This document shows, piece after piece, positions 16,318-24,844 of a stretch of 64,000 nt of DNA. Each line of letters starts with the position of its first letter. The first letter of the stretch is position 1. Location of the stretch: NCBI GenBank assembly GCA_964531695.1, contig CAZHEH010000012.1:1-64000 (forward strand), in the 5' to 3' direction. The notes below the pieces were generated by a model, which worked only from the letters and a program-made list of their open reading frames with translations, did no database searches and was not told where the DNA came from. Source of the stretch: JAGXKT01 sp964531695. GTDB lineage: Bacteria > Planctomycetota > Phycisphaerae > SM23-33. The position numbers and the translations under genes are program-made.

Positions 16318-18534
16318 TCAACGAATCTCCACGGGTTCGCTGATCGGAAAGTCCCCCTCGATCCCCGCCTGCGCCGCGGGCTCCTCCGACAGGGCCTTGA
16401 GCCGCTCGAACTTGTCGTCCCGCAGTATGATCGCCCGGAGGAACACGTACATTGTTTTCCTGCGGGCTTGGTTGTCGATGTGGGAGAACAGGTACTTCAG
16501 GCCCGGCACCTGACCCAGCAGCGGAACCCGGTCCGTCGTGTCGTTCAAGTCCTCGCGGGTCAGCCCGCCGACGATGATCGTGTGCCCGTCCGGGATGGTT
16601 GTCGCCTCGCTCATCAGGCGATTGGTCTGCCGCGATGGAGGCAGTCGGTCCGACCCGTCCTCCCCGAAACTGCTCAACACGATCTCGAATTCCAGCTTGA
16701 GGTGTTCGCCCTTGCTGATCGTCGGCTTGACTGTGATCTTCGTCCCCGCGGCCGAGTAGCCCCCGAAACTGGTGGTGGCCACGGTGCTACCGGCATTGAC
16801 GCTTTCGAACGGCTCCTCGTTCTCGCTGGCCAGCTCGCCCTTGGCGTTGTCGTCGACCAGCAAGCTCGGGCGGGAGACGACCTTTACGCGGGAGTCCGTT
16901 TCCAGGGCGTGGATGACGGCGTCGGCCACGTCCGAATCGAGCAGGGCCCCGGTGTAGCCGACGCCCGGCAGGAGAGTCAGCATGCCGGTATCCTCGTCCG
17001 TGGCCGTCAGGCCGAACTGAGTGAAATTCAGAAGCTGCGAGCCGTCGATCTCCTCCGCGCTTCGGATCTCCACGCCCAGCTCGAAACCGTCGGTCGTGTC
17101 AACCGTCACCACGGTCGCCTCGATCAGGACCTGCGGGCGGCGCACGTCCAACTGCTCGATAAGCTTGCGATAGATTGCATGCGCGCTCGGCTTCGCCACG
17201 ACGATGATGCTGTTGGTCGCCTCGTCGGGGATAACGCGCGCCCCGCCCAGGGCCACGCCGTCCTGGGCGGGCGCGGGGCCGCCGGCCTGCGTGCTCGCGT
17301 TGACCGCCTCCTCGGTCGGCCCGCGAATCACGGATTCGGGACTATCGTCTTCGGAGGCGCCCGGCAACTCTCGGAGGTATACGTCTCCCAACTCCGTGTC
17401 TCCCTCGATATTGCGGAGCGTGACCATGACGTCGGCTGCCTTGGCGTTCTCCAGCTTGTAAAAGCGAATCGGATTTCTCGATTCGGGGATGGGCTGGTCC
17501 AATCTTTCGCGGAGCGATTCGATCTGCTCGTGGATCTCCGGCGTCGTTGTGGCAATCAGGAGGTTTGCCTCGTAATCCACGACGGACTCGTAAAGCCGGT
17601 CCGAAGCGTCCTTGCCGAGGAGGTTCTCCGCCAAGCGATCCAGGTGCTCGGCCGAGGCCGTCTCCAGGGTGTAAACCCGCCGCGTAAGCCCGAGCGACAC
17701 GTCCAGTGAGCGCAGAAGCGTGAGGGCCTCCTCCACCTCGTCGGCTTCACCAACGATGGCAACCTGGTTCACCCTGTCCTGGGCCACCACCGTCGGGATG
17801 GGCTGTGCCGCAGCCGCGCCGCCCGCGCCAACCTTGGACCGGGCCGACAATAGCTTCCGCAGCGTCTCCGCGACATCGCGGGCCGTCGTGTTCTCGAGCG
17901 TGACGAACCGCACCTCCGCCTCGCGCCTCGGGCGGTCGATCACTGAAATAAGCCCCTCGACGCGCTTCATGTTGCTCGCGTAATCGGTGACAATCACCAG
18001 CCCGTGCTCCGGCAGTTCCGTCACGTCGGCCGTCGCAGAGGACAGGAACGGCTTGACGATAGGCGCGACCTGGCGGCCACCGGCATGCTCCAACTCAAAC
18101 ACGCGGGTCATCGCCAGCATCGGGCGTTCCTCTCCGGGAGCGGGGTCGTCCGCCCCGGGGCCCAAGGAGACCTTGGTCAGCGGCTGGGTCCGCTCGATAC
18201 GCACCACGCCCTCAATCTCCGTGTCGTTCAGGGTTAGGCCCTTCATTCGCAACGCGCTGCCCAGTAGGGTCACCAGCGAATCCGCGGGGATCTGCGCCGG
18301 CGTCTTGATGGTGACCCGCTTGCCGGCCACCTGCTCGTCGTACAGGAAGTTGATTCCCTTCCGTTTCCCCACGTAGTCGATAAGCGCCTTGAGCTCCACG
18401 TTCTCGGGCAGGGAGAGGGTAATCATGCTTCGAGGACCCGTCGGCTCATCGGCGCCTCGCGTGAAGCTTGCCGAGACAGCTAGAAACAAGATGAACACCA
18501 AGGCGGCAGCCCGGTACCTCTTTGAATTCATCAT
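16318..18534 (-). CDS. gspD: Type II secretion secretin GspD
   Basis: 738 aa. Signal peptide (MMNSKRYRAAALVFILFLAVSASFTRG without a lipobox), N0-N3 ring domains, and a C-terminal secretin beta-barrel with the signature VPLLGQVPGLKYLFSH. An insertion of about 45 residues near residue 380 (EDDSPESVIRGPTEEAVN) separates N2 from N3-like segments. Forms the outer-membrane channel. First gene of the T2SS proper, 15 nt ahead of gspE. Confidence 0.9.
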   Translation of the reverse strand: MMNSKRYRAAALVFILFLAVSASFTRGADEPTGPRSMITLSLPENVELKALIDYVGKRKGINFLYDEQVAGKRVTIKTPAQIPADSLVTLLGSALRMKGLTLNDTEIEGVVRIERTQPLTKVSLGPGADDPAPGEERPMLAMTRVFELEHAGGRQVAPIVKPFLSSATADVTELPEHGLVIVTDYASNMKRVEGLISVIDRPRREAEVRFVTLENTTARDVAETLRKLLSARSKVGAGGAAAAQPIPTVVAQDRVNQVAIVGEADEVEEALTLLRSLDVSLGLTRRVYTLETASAEHLDRLAENLLGKDASDRLYESVVDYEANLLIATTTPEIHEQIESLRERLDQPIPESRNPIRFYKLENAKAADVMVTLRNIEGDTELGDVYLRELPGASEDDSPESVIRGPTEEAVNASTQAGGPAPAQDGVALGGARVIPDEATNSIIVVAKPSAHAIYRKLIEQLDVRRPQVLIEATVVTVDTTDGFELGVEIRSAEEIDGSQLLNFTQFGLTATDEDTGMLTLLPGVGYTGALLDSDVADAVIHALETDSRVKVVSRPSLLVDDNAKGELASENEEPFESVNAGSTVATTSFGGYSAAGTKITVKPTISKGEHLKLEFEIVLSSFGEDGSDRLPPSRQTNRLMSEATTIPDGHTIIVGGLTREDLNDTTDRVPLLGQVPGLKYLFSHIDNQARRKTMYVFLRAIILRDDKFERLKALSEEPAAQAGIEGDFPISEPVEIR

Positions 18535-18577
18535 ATCAACCTCCTGATCGCCGGTCGCCCGGGAAGGCCCTCCGCCG

Positions 18578-18593
18578 AGCCGGCACGCCGGCT
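18578..18593. terminator. GC-rich hairpin between TPR lipoprotein and gspD
   Basis: AGCCGGC-AC-GCCGGCT gives a 7-bp perfect stem with a 2-nt loop inside the 147-bp gap 18535-18681; more GCCGGC repeats surround it. There is no T-run, so this may be an attenuator or processing site between the TonB block and the T2SS rather than a full terminator. Confidence 0.3.
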
Positions 18594-18681
18594 GCCGGCC
18601 GCCGGGAGGCGGCCCAATCCACTTCGACTCGCATGTCGTCTACCCGTGATCGGGGCGTCCGGTGCGAAAACGCCCCGGCGT

Positions 18682-20250
18682 TCAGCGCGAATCCGCAAGG
18701 CGCTCCACCTGCTCGATGTACTCCTTAAGATCCTCGCGCGGCTTCAACTCGTGAGAGCGGCGCAGCAACGGCAACGCCTTCTTGTACTCGCTTTCCTTGA
18801 CAAGAAGTTGGCCGTGACGCAGCTTTGCCTCGGCCTCGTGACCCTCGACTCTGGCGGCCCGTTCGTAGTGGATCATGGCTCGTTCGGATTCGTTCTGCCG
18901 TTCGTAGTATTGGCCCAGCAGGATCTGGGCCTCCGCATCCAGCGGGTAGCGATCGACGGTCTCCTTGAGGATCTTGACCGCCTCCTCGTCGTCGCCCTGC
19001 GCTACCGCGATGCGAGCGCGCAGCTTCAGCAGGGTCCTCCGGTTCGCATCCGTCAGGTAGTCTCCGAAGGCCTCCTCGATCTTGCGGACCAGCCGCTGGG
19101 CTTCCTCGTGAGCCCCGCGTCCGGCCAGCACCCTGACCGCGCGCATCATCCGGTCCACACCGGGTACCTTCTCCGTATCCGCGGCAAGCTTCTCCCGGCG
19201 CATGTCGATGGCTCGGACGTAGCTGTCCACGGCCGATCCGAACAGGCCCTCGTTGACGTAGATGTCCCCGAGCGTGGTCAAACTTTCGGGGGTGGAGGCA
19301 CCGAGGCGGTCCACGAATTCGTAGTTCTCAGCGGCCTTGAGCGGCTTACCGGCGCCGATGTACGCGTTGGCCTGCAGCATCCACAAATTGGGCCGCTCCG
19401 GATGCTCCGCGATCAGGCGTTCGCACAGGGCCACCGCCTCGGCGAATCGCTCCTGCCGGAAGAAGCAGCGCGCCAAGCCCATTTGCCAATCCAGCGTCTC
19501 CGGGGCCAGAAGGATGGCCTTTCGATAGGCCGACTCGGCCGACACGCTGTTGTTCATGGCCGAATGCGTGAAGCCCAGCAACCCGTACATCGTCGCGTCA
19601 TCCCCGCCGAGCTCGATCACACGGACCAGGGCTCGCTCCGCCTTGGCGAAGTCCTCCTGCCGGACGTGGCATATGCTGAGGTTCCGCCAGGCCCGGAGGA
19701 ACTTCGGGTGCTTGCTGACCGCGGTCGCGTAGGCCTCTGCTGCCTTGTCGAACTCGTCGCGGCTGAAGTAAATATTCCCGCGCGTGAAGTCATAGACGGC
19801 ATTGGAACTCTTGCCACGGTGCTGCTCCAGAATGTCGAGCGCTTCGGCCATCTTCTCGTCGGAGATCAATGAGAGGATCTTCTCCATCCGCTCTCGGTCC
19901 TCCATGCTCATCCGCGGCTCGACCTCGGTCTCCGACATGTAGCTCTCGGCGAACCGCTTGCGGAACGCCGGGTCGCGCCATACCTCCAGTTCCACGTCGG
20001 TCGTGTATTTCCGGTCATCATCGGAGGGGCGCGTCGTCAACGCCGGGGATTCGGGTCCGTCGCCGCCCGTCTGGGCGGCCGAGTCCGAACTCGTGAACAG
20101 GTCGTGCAGCGATCCGCAGCCGCCCAGGGCGGTGGCCAGAAGCGCGACCGCCGCCACGCCGAGGCACACGGCCGGCCGGCTACACCTCGCACGGCCGTCA
20201 GGTCCGGCGGTACTGAAGAGTGAAGTCCGCAATTTCAGTCCTCTTTTCAC
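18682..20250 (-). CDS. Large TPR-repeat lipoprotein of the TonB block
   Basis: 522 aa. Lipoprotein signal with lipobox LGGC after a hydrophobic stretch (VAAVALLATA), then a Ser/Thr-rich linker and about ten TPR-like repeats (e.g. VYDFTRGNIYFSRDEFDKAAEAY, MYGLLGFTHSAMNNSVSAESAY, AQILLGQYYERQNESERAM). In gamma-proteobacterial TonB2 operons a TPR protein also follows TonB. Start taken as GTG 20250, which shares one base with the TonB stop (TAGTG). The frame runs open to 20904, but that part is the antiframe of tonB. Confidence 0.8.
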   Translation of the reverse strand: MKRGLKLRTSLFSTAGPDGRARCSRPAVCLGVAAVALLATALGGCGSLHDLFTSSDSAAQTGGDGPESPALTTRPSDDDRKYTTDVELEVWRDPAFRKRFAESYMSETEVEPRMSMEDRERMEKILSLISDEKMAEALDILEQHRGKSSNAVYDFTRGNIYFSRDEFDKAAEAYATAVSKHPKFLRAWRNLSICHVRQEDFAKAERALVRVIELGGDDATMYGLLGFTHSAMNNSVSAESAYRKAILLAPETLDWQMGLARCFFRQERFAEAVALCERLIAEHPERPNLWMLQANAYIGAGKPLKAAENYEFVDRLGASTPESLTTLGDIYVNEGLFGSAVDSYVRAIDMRREKLAADTEKVPGVDRMMRAVRVLAGRGAHEEAQRLVRKIEEAFGDYLTDANRRTLLKLRARIAVAQGDDEEAVKILKETVDRYPLDAEAQILLGQYYERQNESERAMIHYERAARVEGHEAEAKLRHGQLLVKESEYKKALPLLRRSHELKPREDLKEYIEQVERLADSR

Positions 20251-20945
20251 TATCGCATGTCCGGGAATTTGATGGGTACACGCATGCGGAACCGGACCGG
20301 CTTCCCGGCCCGCTTGCCCGGCTCGAAGCGCCAGCGCTTCACGGCCGCGACGGCGGGCTTCACCAGAGCCGGGCTCGTCGCATCCTGGGCGATTGGTTTT
20401 CTCGTCGCCCCGGTCTCGTCCACAATGAAGATAACGTACACGGTTCCTGGGGTCTTGGCTCTCGCGCTCGCGGACAAGCGCGGGCTTGGCTGATACACGA
20501 CGCGCGGCTTCTGGTCGAGGTCCGCGACATGAAAGAGGCCCTGTACCTGCTCGCGATTGCCCGCAAGGTGCTCGCTGAGGTCTCCCATGTCCAGCATCCC
20601 CCCTCCTCCACTGCCGAAGTTCGGGTTCAGCAACGTCTGAAGCTGCTCGTAGGAGAGCGGATCCGACTGCTCGGCCAATTCCGGCTTCGGGTCCTCCGGC
20701 TCCGGCTCCTCTTCGGGCTGCTGCTCGGGAGGAGGCGGAGGCGTCGGCAAGCTGGCGGTGTCGACCGAACGAACCTCGTATTCCTTGACCGGCGGCTTCG
20801 CAATTGCCTGCATCAACGGAAGCACCAGAAAGCAGGCAAGCGTAAGCGCGGCCGCCCCCGCCAGCACGACCAGACGGCCGAACACCCAGGAAACCATCGC
20901 CCACAGGACGGACGACCCGTTGCTCTGCTGACTTGCCTCGGACAT
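20250..20945 (-). CDS. tonB: TonB energy-transducing protein
   Basis: 231 aa. One N-terminal membrane anchor (LVVLAGAAALTLACFLVLPLM), a Pro/Glu-rich periplasmic spacer (PTPPPPPEQQPEEEPEPEDPKPE), and a C-terminal TonB domain with the family-typical VYVIFIVDETGATRKPI and KRWRFEPGKRAGKPV. It should carry proton-motive energy from ExbB/ExbD to the receptor at 24845-27835. Confidence 0.88.
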   Translation of the reverse strand: MSEASQQSNGSSVLWAMVSWVFGRLVVLAGAAALTLACFLVLPLMQAIAKPPVKEYEVRSVDTASLPTPPPPPEQQPEEEPEPEDPKPELAEQSDPLSYEQLQTLLNPNFGSGGGGMLDMGDLSEHLAGNREQVQGLFHVADLDQKPRVVYQPSPRLSASARAKTPGTVYVIFIVDETGATRKPIAQDATSPALVKPAVAAVKRWRFEPGKRAGKPVRFRMRVPIKFPDMR

Positions 20946-20950
20946 CCTGC

Positions 20951-21361
20951 CTACCCTTCCGTCGTCCTGGTGGCGATGCTCACCTTCGCCCCGGCTCGCT
21001 TGGCCTGATCGATCACACGAACCACCACGCCGGTTTCCGACTTCTGGTCCGCTTGGATGATCACAGGCACATCCTCCTCCTGCAGCATGCGCTTGACGAG
21101 CGGCTCGACGCGGTTGATGTTGATCCGCTCCCCGCCGTAGACGACCTCTCCGTTGGCCGTCACGGCGATCAGGATGCTCGTCTTCTCGAGCTCGGCGCCG
21201 GACGCGGCCTGAGGGCGGTCCACCTCAACGCCGGTTTCCTCCACGAACACAGTCGTGACGATGAAGAAGATCAGAAGGATGAACACGCAGTCCATCAGCG
21301 GAGAGATATCGATCCCCGTATCCGCCGTCTCTTCGCTTGCCGTTCGTCGGAATCGTCCCAT
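20951..21361 (-). CDS. exbD: ExbD biopolymer transport protein
   Basis: 136 aa. Short cytoplasmic tail, then ISPLMDCVFILLIFFIVTTVFVEE with the membrane Asp essential for proton use, then a periplasmic domain with INRVEPLVKRMLQEEDVPVIIQADQKSE. Family length. 5 nt from tonB. Confidence 0.9.
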   Translation of the reverse strand: MGRFRRTASEETADTGIDISPLMDCVFILLIFFIVTTVFVEETGVEVDRPQAASGAELEKTSILIAVTANGEVVYGGERININRVEPLVKRMLQEEDVPVIIQADQKSETGVVVRVIDQAKRAGAKVSIATRTTEG

Positions 21362-21379
21362 GGTGTGCCTCGCTCTCTA

Positions 21380-22111
21380 CTACCCGGCCGAATGTGGTAG
21401 GCCGCCCGCCGCAACCGATTCAGTCGCCGGCCGCCCCCCGAAAACCCGCCCATTCGTCGCCGGATCGTTCGCACTGTGATGTCTTCGATAGGCGGCCTGG
21501 GTACATGCCGCCTCAACCGTGGCCAGGAACGCCTCGTAGCGATCGTGCATCCGCGAGAGCAGATGCTGCATGAACAGGCCGGCCAGCGCTACCACCAGCC
21601 CGGTTTCCGTGGTCACCAGGGCGGTCGAAATCCCGTCGGCGATCTCGCCCATCGTCTTGTCGCCGCTCTGCCCCGCCGACAGAGCCGAGAACGTCGCAAG
21701 CATGCCGACGACGGTCCCCAACAGTCCCAGCAGCGGCGCCACGCCCACGCAGATCTTCATAACCCACAAGTCCCGCTTGAACGGCGCCACTTCCGCCGAC
21801 CGCACCTCCCGAAACGCCGCCTCAACCTTCGACGGCACATCGCCGTCAGCAACGGCGTCGAGCAGGGCGCCGATCGGGCCCTCTCGCTCGGCCGGTTCTT
21901 CAATCCAACGCCAAAGCTTCTTCTGCGACAGGGAACGGAAGCCCTTGCGCCAAAGGCCCGACAGAACGTGCATGCCCAGCACAAACATCACCAGCCCGGT
22001 GGCCGCGATGGCCACCATCGCCCATCCGCCCGCCTCCCAGATGGTCGACGCCTCGTCCCACAGCGCGCGCAGCCGGGTGACGACGACCTGGATGTCGACC
22101 ATGGCGATCAT
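21380..22111 (-). CDS. exbB: ExbB/TolQ-type proton channel protein
   Basis: 243 aa. Three membrane segments; the conserved core LGLLGTVVGMLATFSAL and GISTALVTTETGLVVALAGL is intact, with the channel Thr and Glu residues. Start ATG 22111 has AAGAGGA 6-8 nt upstream; the longer frame to 22195 overlaps the TtpC-like gene. Works with ExbD and TonB. Confidence 0.88.
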   Translation of the reverse strand: MIAMVDIQVVVTRLRALWDEASTIWEAGGWAMVAIAATGLVMFVLGMHVLSGLWRKGFRSLSQKKLWRWIEEPAEREGPIGALLDAVADGDVPSKVEAAFREVRSAEVAPFKRDLWVMKICVGVAPLLGLLGTVVGMLATFSALSAGQSGDKTMGEIADGISTALVTTETGLVVALAGLFMQHLLSRMHDRYEAFLATVEAACTQAAYRRHHSANDPATNGRVFGGRPATESVAAGGLPHSAG

Positions 22112-22151
22112 CACACGTCCTCTTCTTCCGGCCGGGATGGCATCGTCCCGA

Positions 22152-23756
22152 TCATGATCTAGTACTCGGCTCCGCCGCTCCGGCGCCCACCTCATTCATC
22201 TCCGGTTCGCAGCCATCCTCGGTCTCCACGTTCGGCTTCTCATGCAGCGGCTCCTCCAGTACGTCGCCGGGCCCCTCCGAAGAGGCCGGGCGGGTCTGCT
22301 CCGCCTCCCGGCCCTCCTCCTCAAAGGGCGTCTTGCGCACTTGGTTGGCAAAACCAACACCCGCCTTCTCCATCTCGTCCACCAGCCCGCGGGCCTTGCG
22401 CGACAGCAACGCGTGCATCAGCAGCGAGGTAATCGCCACGATCAGCCCGAACTCCGTGGTGATCAGCGCCACGCTGATGCCGCCCGAGAGCATTTGCGCG
22501 TCGCCGGAGCCGAATTCCGTGATCCGTCTGAACGTCGTGATAATGCCCGCCACGGTGCCCAGCAGGCCCAGCAGCGGGGCGGCCGCAGCGCTGATGCGTA
22601 TGAGCGGAAGCAGCCCCTGCAGCTTCAGCCGGACCGAGAGCATCTTCTCGTACATCACCTCCTCGATCAGGTCCACCGGCTCACGAATGTGCTCGACGCC
22701 GATGGCCAGCATCTCGCCCACCGGCCCTCGGATCGCGGCCAGCTTCTGGCGCACGGCCCGCTCGTCCCGCTTGGCGATGGCGCCCAGCAAGGCGCCGATC
22801 TGCCGTTGCCGGGGCTTGCGGACGAAGGCCATGGTCGCCCACTTGTACAGTGCGATCAGCACGGCCATCCCGCCGAGACCGAGGATGGGGATCATCAGCG
22901 GTCCGCCCTTCCGGATATGCTCCCACAGCGTGGTCTCCGTCTGCTCCTGCTTGTGGGCCTTGCCCAGCGTCGGGTCGAACGGGAAACTGCCGCGGCCCGT
23001 GCGAACCACCTCGGCGGCCGCCTGCATGTTCTCCGGGTCGGAGAAGGGCACCACCCACGGCTTGGTGGAATTGCGGCGCTCTTGGACCGTTCCCACGCTC
23101 TCGCCGTCAATGGAGCGGAACAGCGCGGTCGGCCCGAACATGACGAACATGCCGTCTTGGACCACGTCGCCTTCCACCACCGCGGTCCCCGCAAAGCGTG
23201 CGCCCGATAGCGCGTCCTCCAGCCGGTCCAGCGAAGCGGCGACGACGTCTGTCTGGGCCTCGTAGACCTCCTGCCGGGACAGCTTGTCGTTGTCCGGCGA
23301 TTGGTATGCCGCCTCGAAAACGTCCTCGTACCGCTGCTTCTCGGCCACGTGGAGCTTCCCGTCGAGCTCGCGGATGTAGCCGCTGAGCAGATTCGACAGG
23401 TAGCCCGCCTCCTTTTCGCGGGCCTTGATCTCCCTCTGAAGATTGGACAGGTCAAGGTCCCGCTTATCCACTTGGCGCGAGATCCGCTGGTACTCATCCC
23501 GGACCTCGGCACGCTTCCGCTCCAAATCGCGCAGCTGCTTGCTCAGCGGAATCCGCTCCTCTTCGATCCGCTCGCGCAGGCGGGCCAACTCGTCCAGCTT
23601 CTCCCGCAGCTCCTCCTGCACGCTCATCGCGGCGCGACCGAATGAGTTCTCTTCGGTGTCGGCGCCTTCCTGTCCGGCCGCCGACCCGACCGCACCCGCC
23701 AGAACCGCAAAAACGAGTATCCGTAGCTTGCTCATGGTCTTTGACTCACTGCTCAC
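22152..23756 (-). CDS. TtpC-like MotA/TolQ/ExbB protein with long periplasmic coiled-coil domain
   Basis: 534 aa. Signal-like N-terminus, a long coiled coil at ~40-125 (REKLDELARLRERIEEERIP... LQREIKAREKEAG), a DUF3450-associated region, then a MotA/TolQ/ExbB channel domain (PLLGLLGTVAGIITTFRRI... GGISVALITTEFGLIVAI). This domain order is that of TtpC, the fourth partner of the Vibrio TonB2 system. An acidic tail follows. GTG 23756 overlaps the DUF3450 stop (GTGA) and has GGAAA before it; ATG 23735 is the alternative start. Confidence 0.8.
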   Translation of the reverse strand: MSSESKTMSKLRILVFAVLAGAVGSAAGQEGADTEENSFGRAAMSVQEELREKLDELARLRERIEEERIPLSKQLRDLERKRAEVRDEYQRISRQVDKRDLDLSNLQREIKAREKEAGYLSNLLSGYIRELDGKLHVAEKQRYEDVFEAAYQSPDNDKLSRQEVYEAQTDVVAASLDRLEDALSGARFAGTAVVEGDVVQDGMFVMFGPTALFRSIDGESVGTVQERRNSTKPWVVPFSDPENMQAAAEVVRTGRGSFPFDPTLGKAHKQEQTETTLWEHIRKGGPLMIPILGLGGMAVLIALYKWATMAFVRKPRQRQIGALLGAIAKRDERAVRQKLAAIRGPVGEMLAIGVEHIREPVDLIEEVMYEKMLSVRLKLQGLLPLIRISAAAAPLLGLLGTVAGIITTFRRITEFGSGDAQMLSGGISVALITTEFGLIVAITSLLMHALLSRKARGLVDEMEKAGVGFANQVRKTPFEEEGREAEQTRPASSEGPGDVLEEPLHEKPNVETEDGCEPEMNEVGAGAAEPSTRS

Positions 23757-24802
23757 TTGATTTCCACGGGCAACTGCACGAACGCCGCCGACTCTTCGTT
23801 GTCCAGAATCGCAATGGCCCGGGCGATGATCGAAGCCGCTTCGTCCGCCGGTTCCCAACCCCATCCGTCCTTGGTGGAGTGGCCGACGCCGGCCACGGTG
23901 TTCTCGGCGCCGATGTAGTAACCGTGGCTGACGCCGAGGTACAGCGACGTCACATGCACCTGGCGGCCGTCGGGCAACTCAAGCACTTCCGCTTCCGTTG
24001 TGATCTTGTTGTGCCACTCGTTGACCTTCGTGAGGATTCCGATCACCTTTTCGAAACGACGGCTGAGGGACAGCTCGGCATTCTCGGGGTCGTCCGGGAT
24101 CCCCTGGCTCAGTCGGGCAATCCCCTCGAACTCGCGTAGCGGCGCGGGCAGCCGCGGCAGAAGCGCCTTGGTGCGCGCCTCGAATCCGCCGACCGCCTCA
24201 CCGAGCTGAGTCGACAGTGCCTTCAGACGGTCGTTCGTCTCAACGAGCTCCGATCGCTTCTCATTGGCCTGCCTGATGCTATCCTGGGCCTGTTCGATCT
24301 CAGCTTGGATGGAATCTATCTCCTGCTGAATGAGCTCGATCCGCTCCCGGAGCATCTCCTGCTTCCGGCGGGATTCCTGCCGCTCCTCCGAGATCAGCTT
24401 TCGGACCTTGACCAACTCCTCGAGGGCCGTCCGATTCGCCTGCAGGTCCTCACCCGCCTCGCCGGTGACGCCGGCGGGGCGTGTTGTCGGGCCCGCATCC
24501 GCCGTCTCCTCGTCACCAGCCGGCCGGGTTGTGGCCTCGGTCTCCGCGCCCGCATCGCCCTCCGCCGCCGGAGACGTCTCCGGGGTGTCCTCCGTCACGG
24601 GCTCCGTCTGCTCGGCCGAGACGCTCGTCTCCGAATCGGGCGCCGAGTCCGGGGCCTCGCCCGGAGCGACCGGCGGGTACGCCGACCAGATCAGTCCTGC
24701 GATCAGCGCCAGCGCCGGCGACATCGTCAACCAGCGATGGGGCCGTCCAAGCCGCCTGCGTTCGGCGGCGCCACATCGTGCTTCCGGCTTTAGTCTTCTC
24801 AT
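23753..24802 (-). CDS. DUF3450-family periplasmic protein
   Basis: 349 aa. Signal peptide, an Ala/Glu/Thr-rich linker with two repeats of TTRPAG, then a coiled coil (RRKQEMLRERIELIQQEIDSIQAEIEQA) and the DUF3450 body (LSLSRRFEKVIGILTKVNEWHNKITTEAEVLEL... VTSLYLGVSHGYYIG). The family is found almost only upstream of TtpC-ExbB-ExbD-TonB2 sets, as here. Function is unproven; it presumably belongs to the TonB2 motor in the periplasm. Confidence 0.85.
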   Translation of the reverse strand: MRRLKPEARCGAAERRRLGRPHRWLTMSPALALIAGLIWSAYPPVAPGEAPDSAPDSETSVSAEQTEPVTEDTPETSPAAEGDAGAETEATTRPAGDEETADAGPTTRPAGVTGEAGEDLQANRTALEELVKVRKLISEERQESRRKQEMLRERIELIQQEIDSIQAEIEQAQDSIRQANEKRSELVETNDRLKALSTQLGEAVGGFEARTKALLPRLPAPLREFEGIARLSQGIPDDPENAELSLSRRFEKVIGILTKVNEWHNKITTEAEVLELPDGRQVHVTSLYLGVSHGYYIGAENTVAGVGHSTKDGWGWEPADEAASIIARAIAILDNEESAAFVQLPVEIK

Positions 24803-24844
24803 GATCCCGATCCCGTTGGGCCGTCTCTTATCAACCGGCCCCGG

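Noticed and set aside
15205..17709. 834-codon plus-strand frame antisense to gspE and gspD
   Set aside because: His/Arg-rich nonsense composition, no ribosome site, and covers two well-supported genes on the other strand.
18682..20904. 740-aa version of the TPR lipoprotein
   Set aside because: The N-terminal ~218 residues are antiframe of tonB; the lipobox places the real start near 20250.
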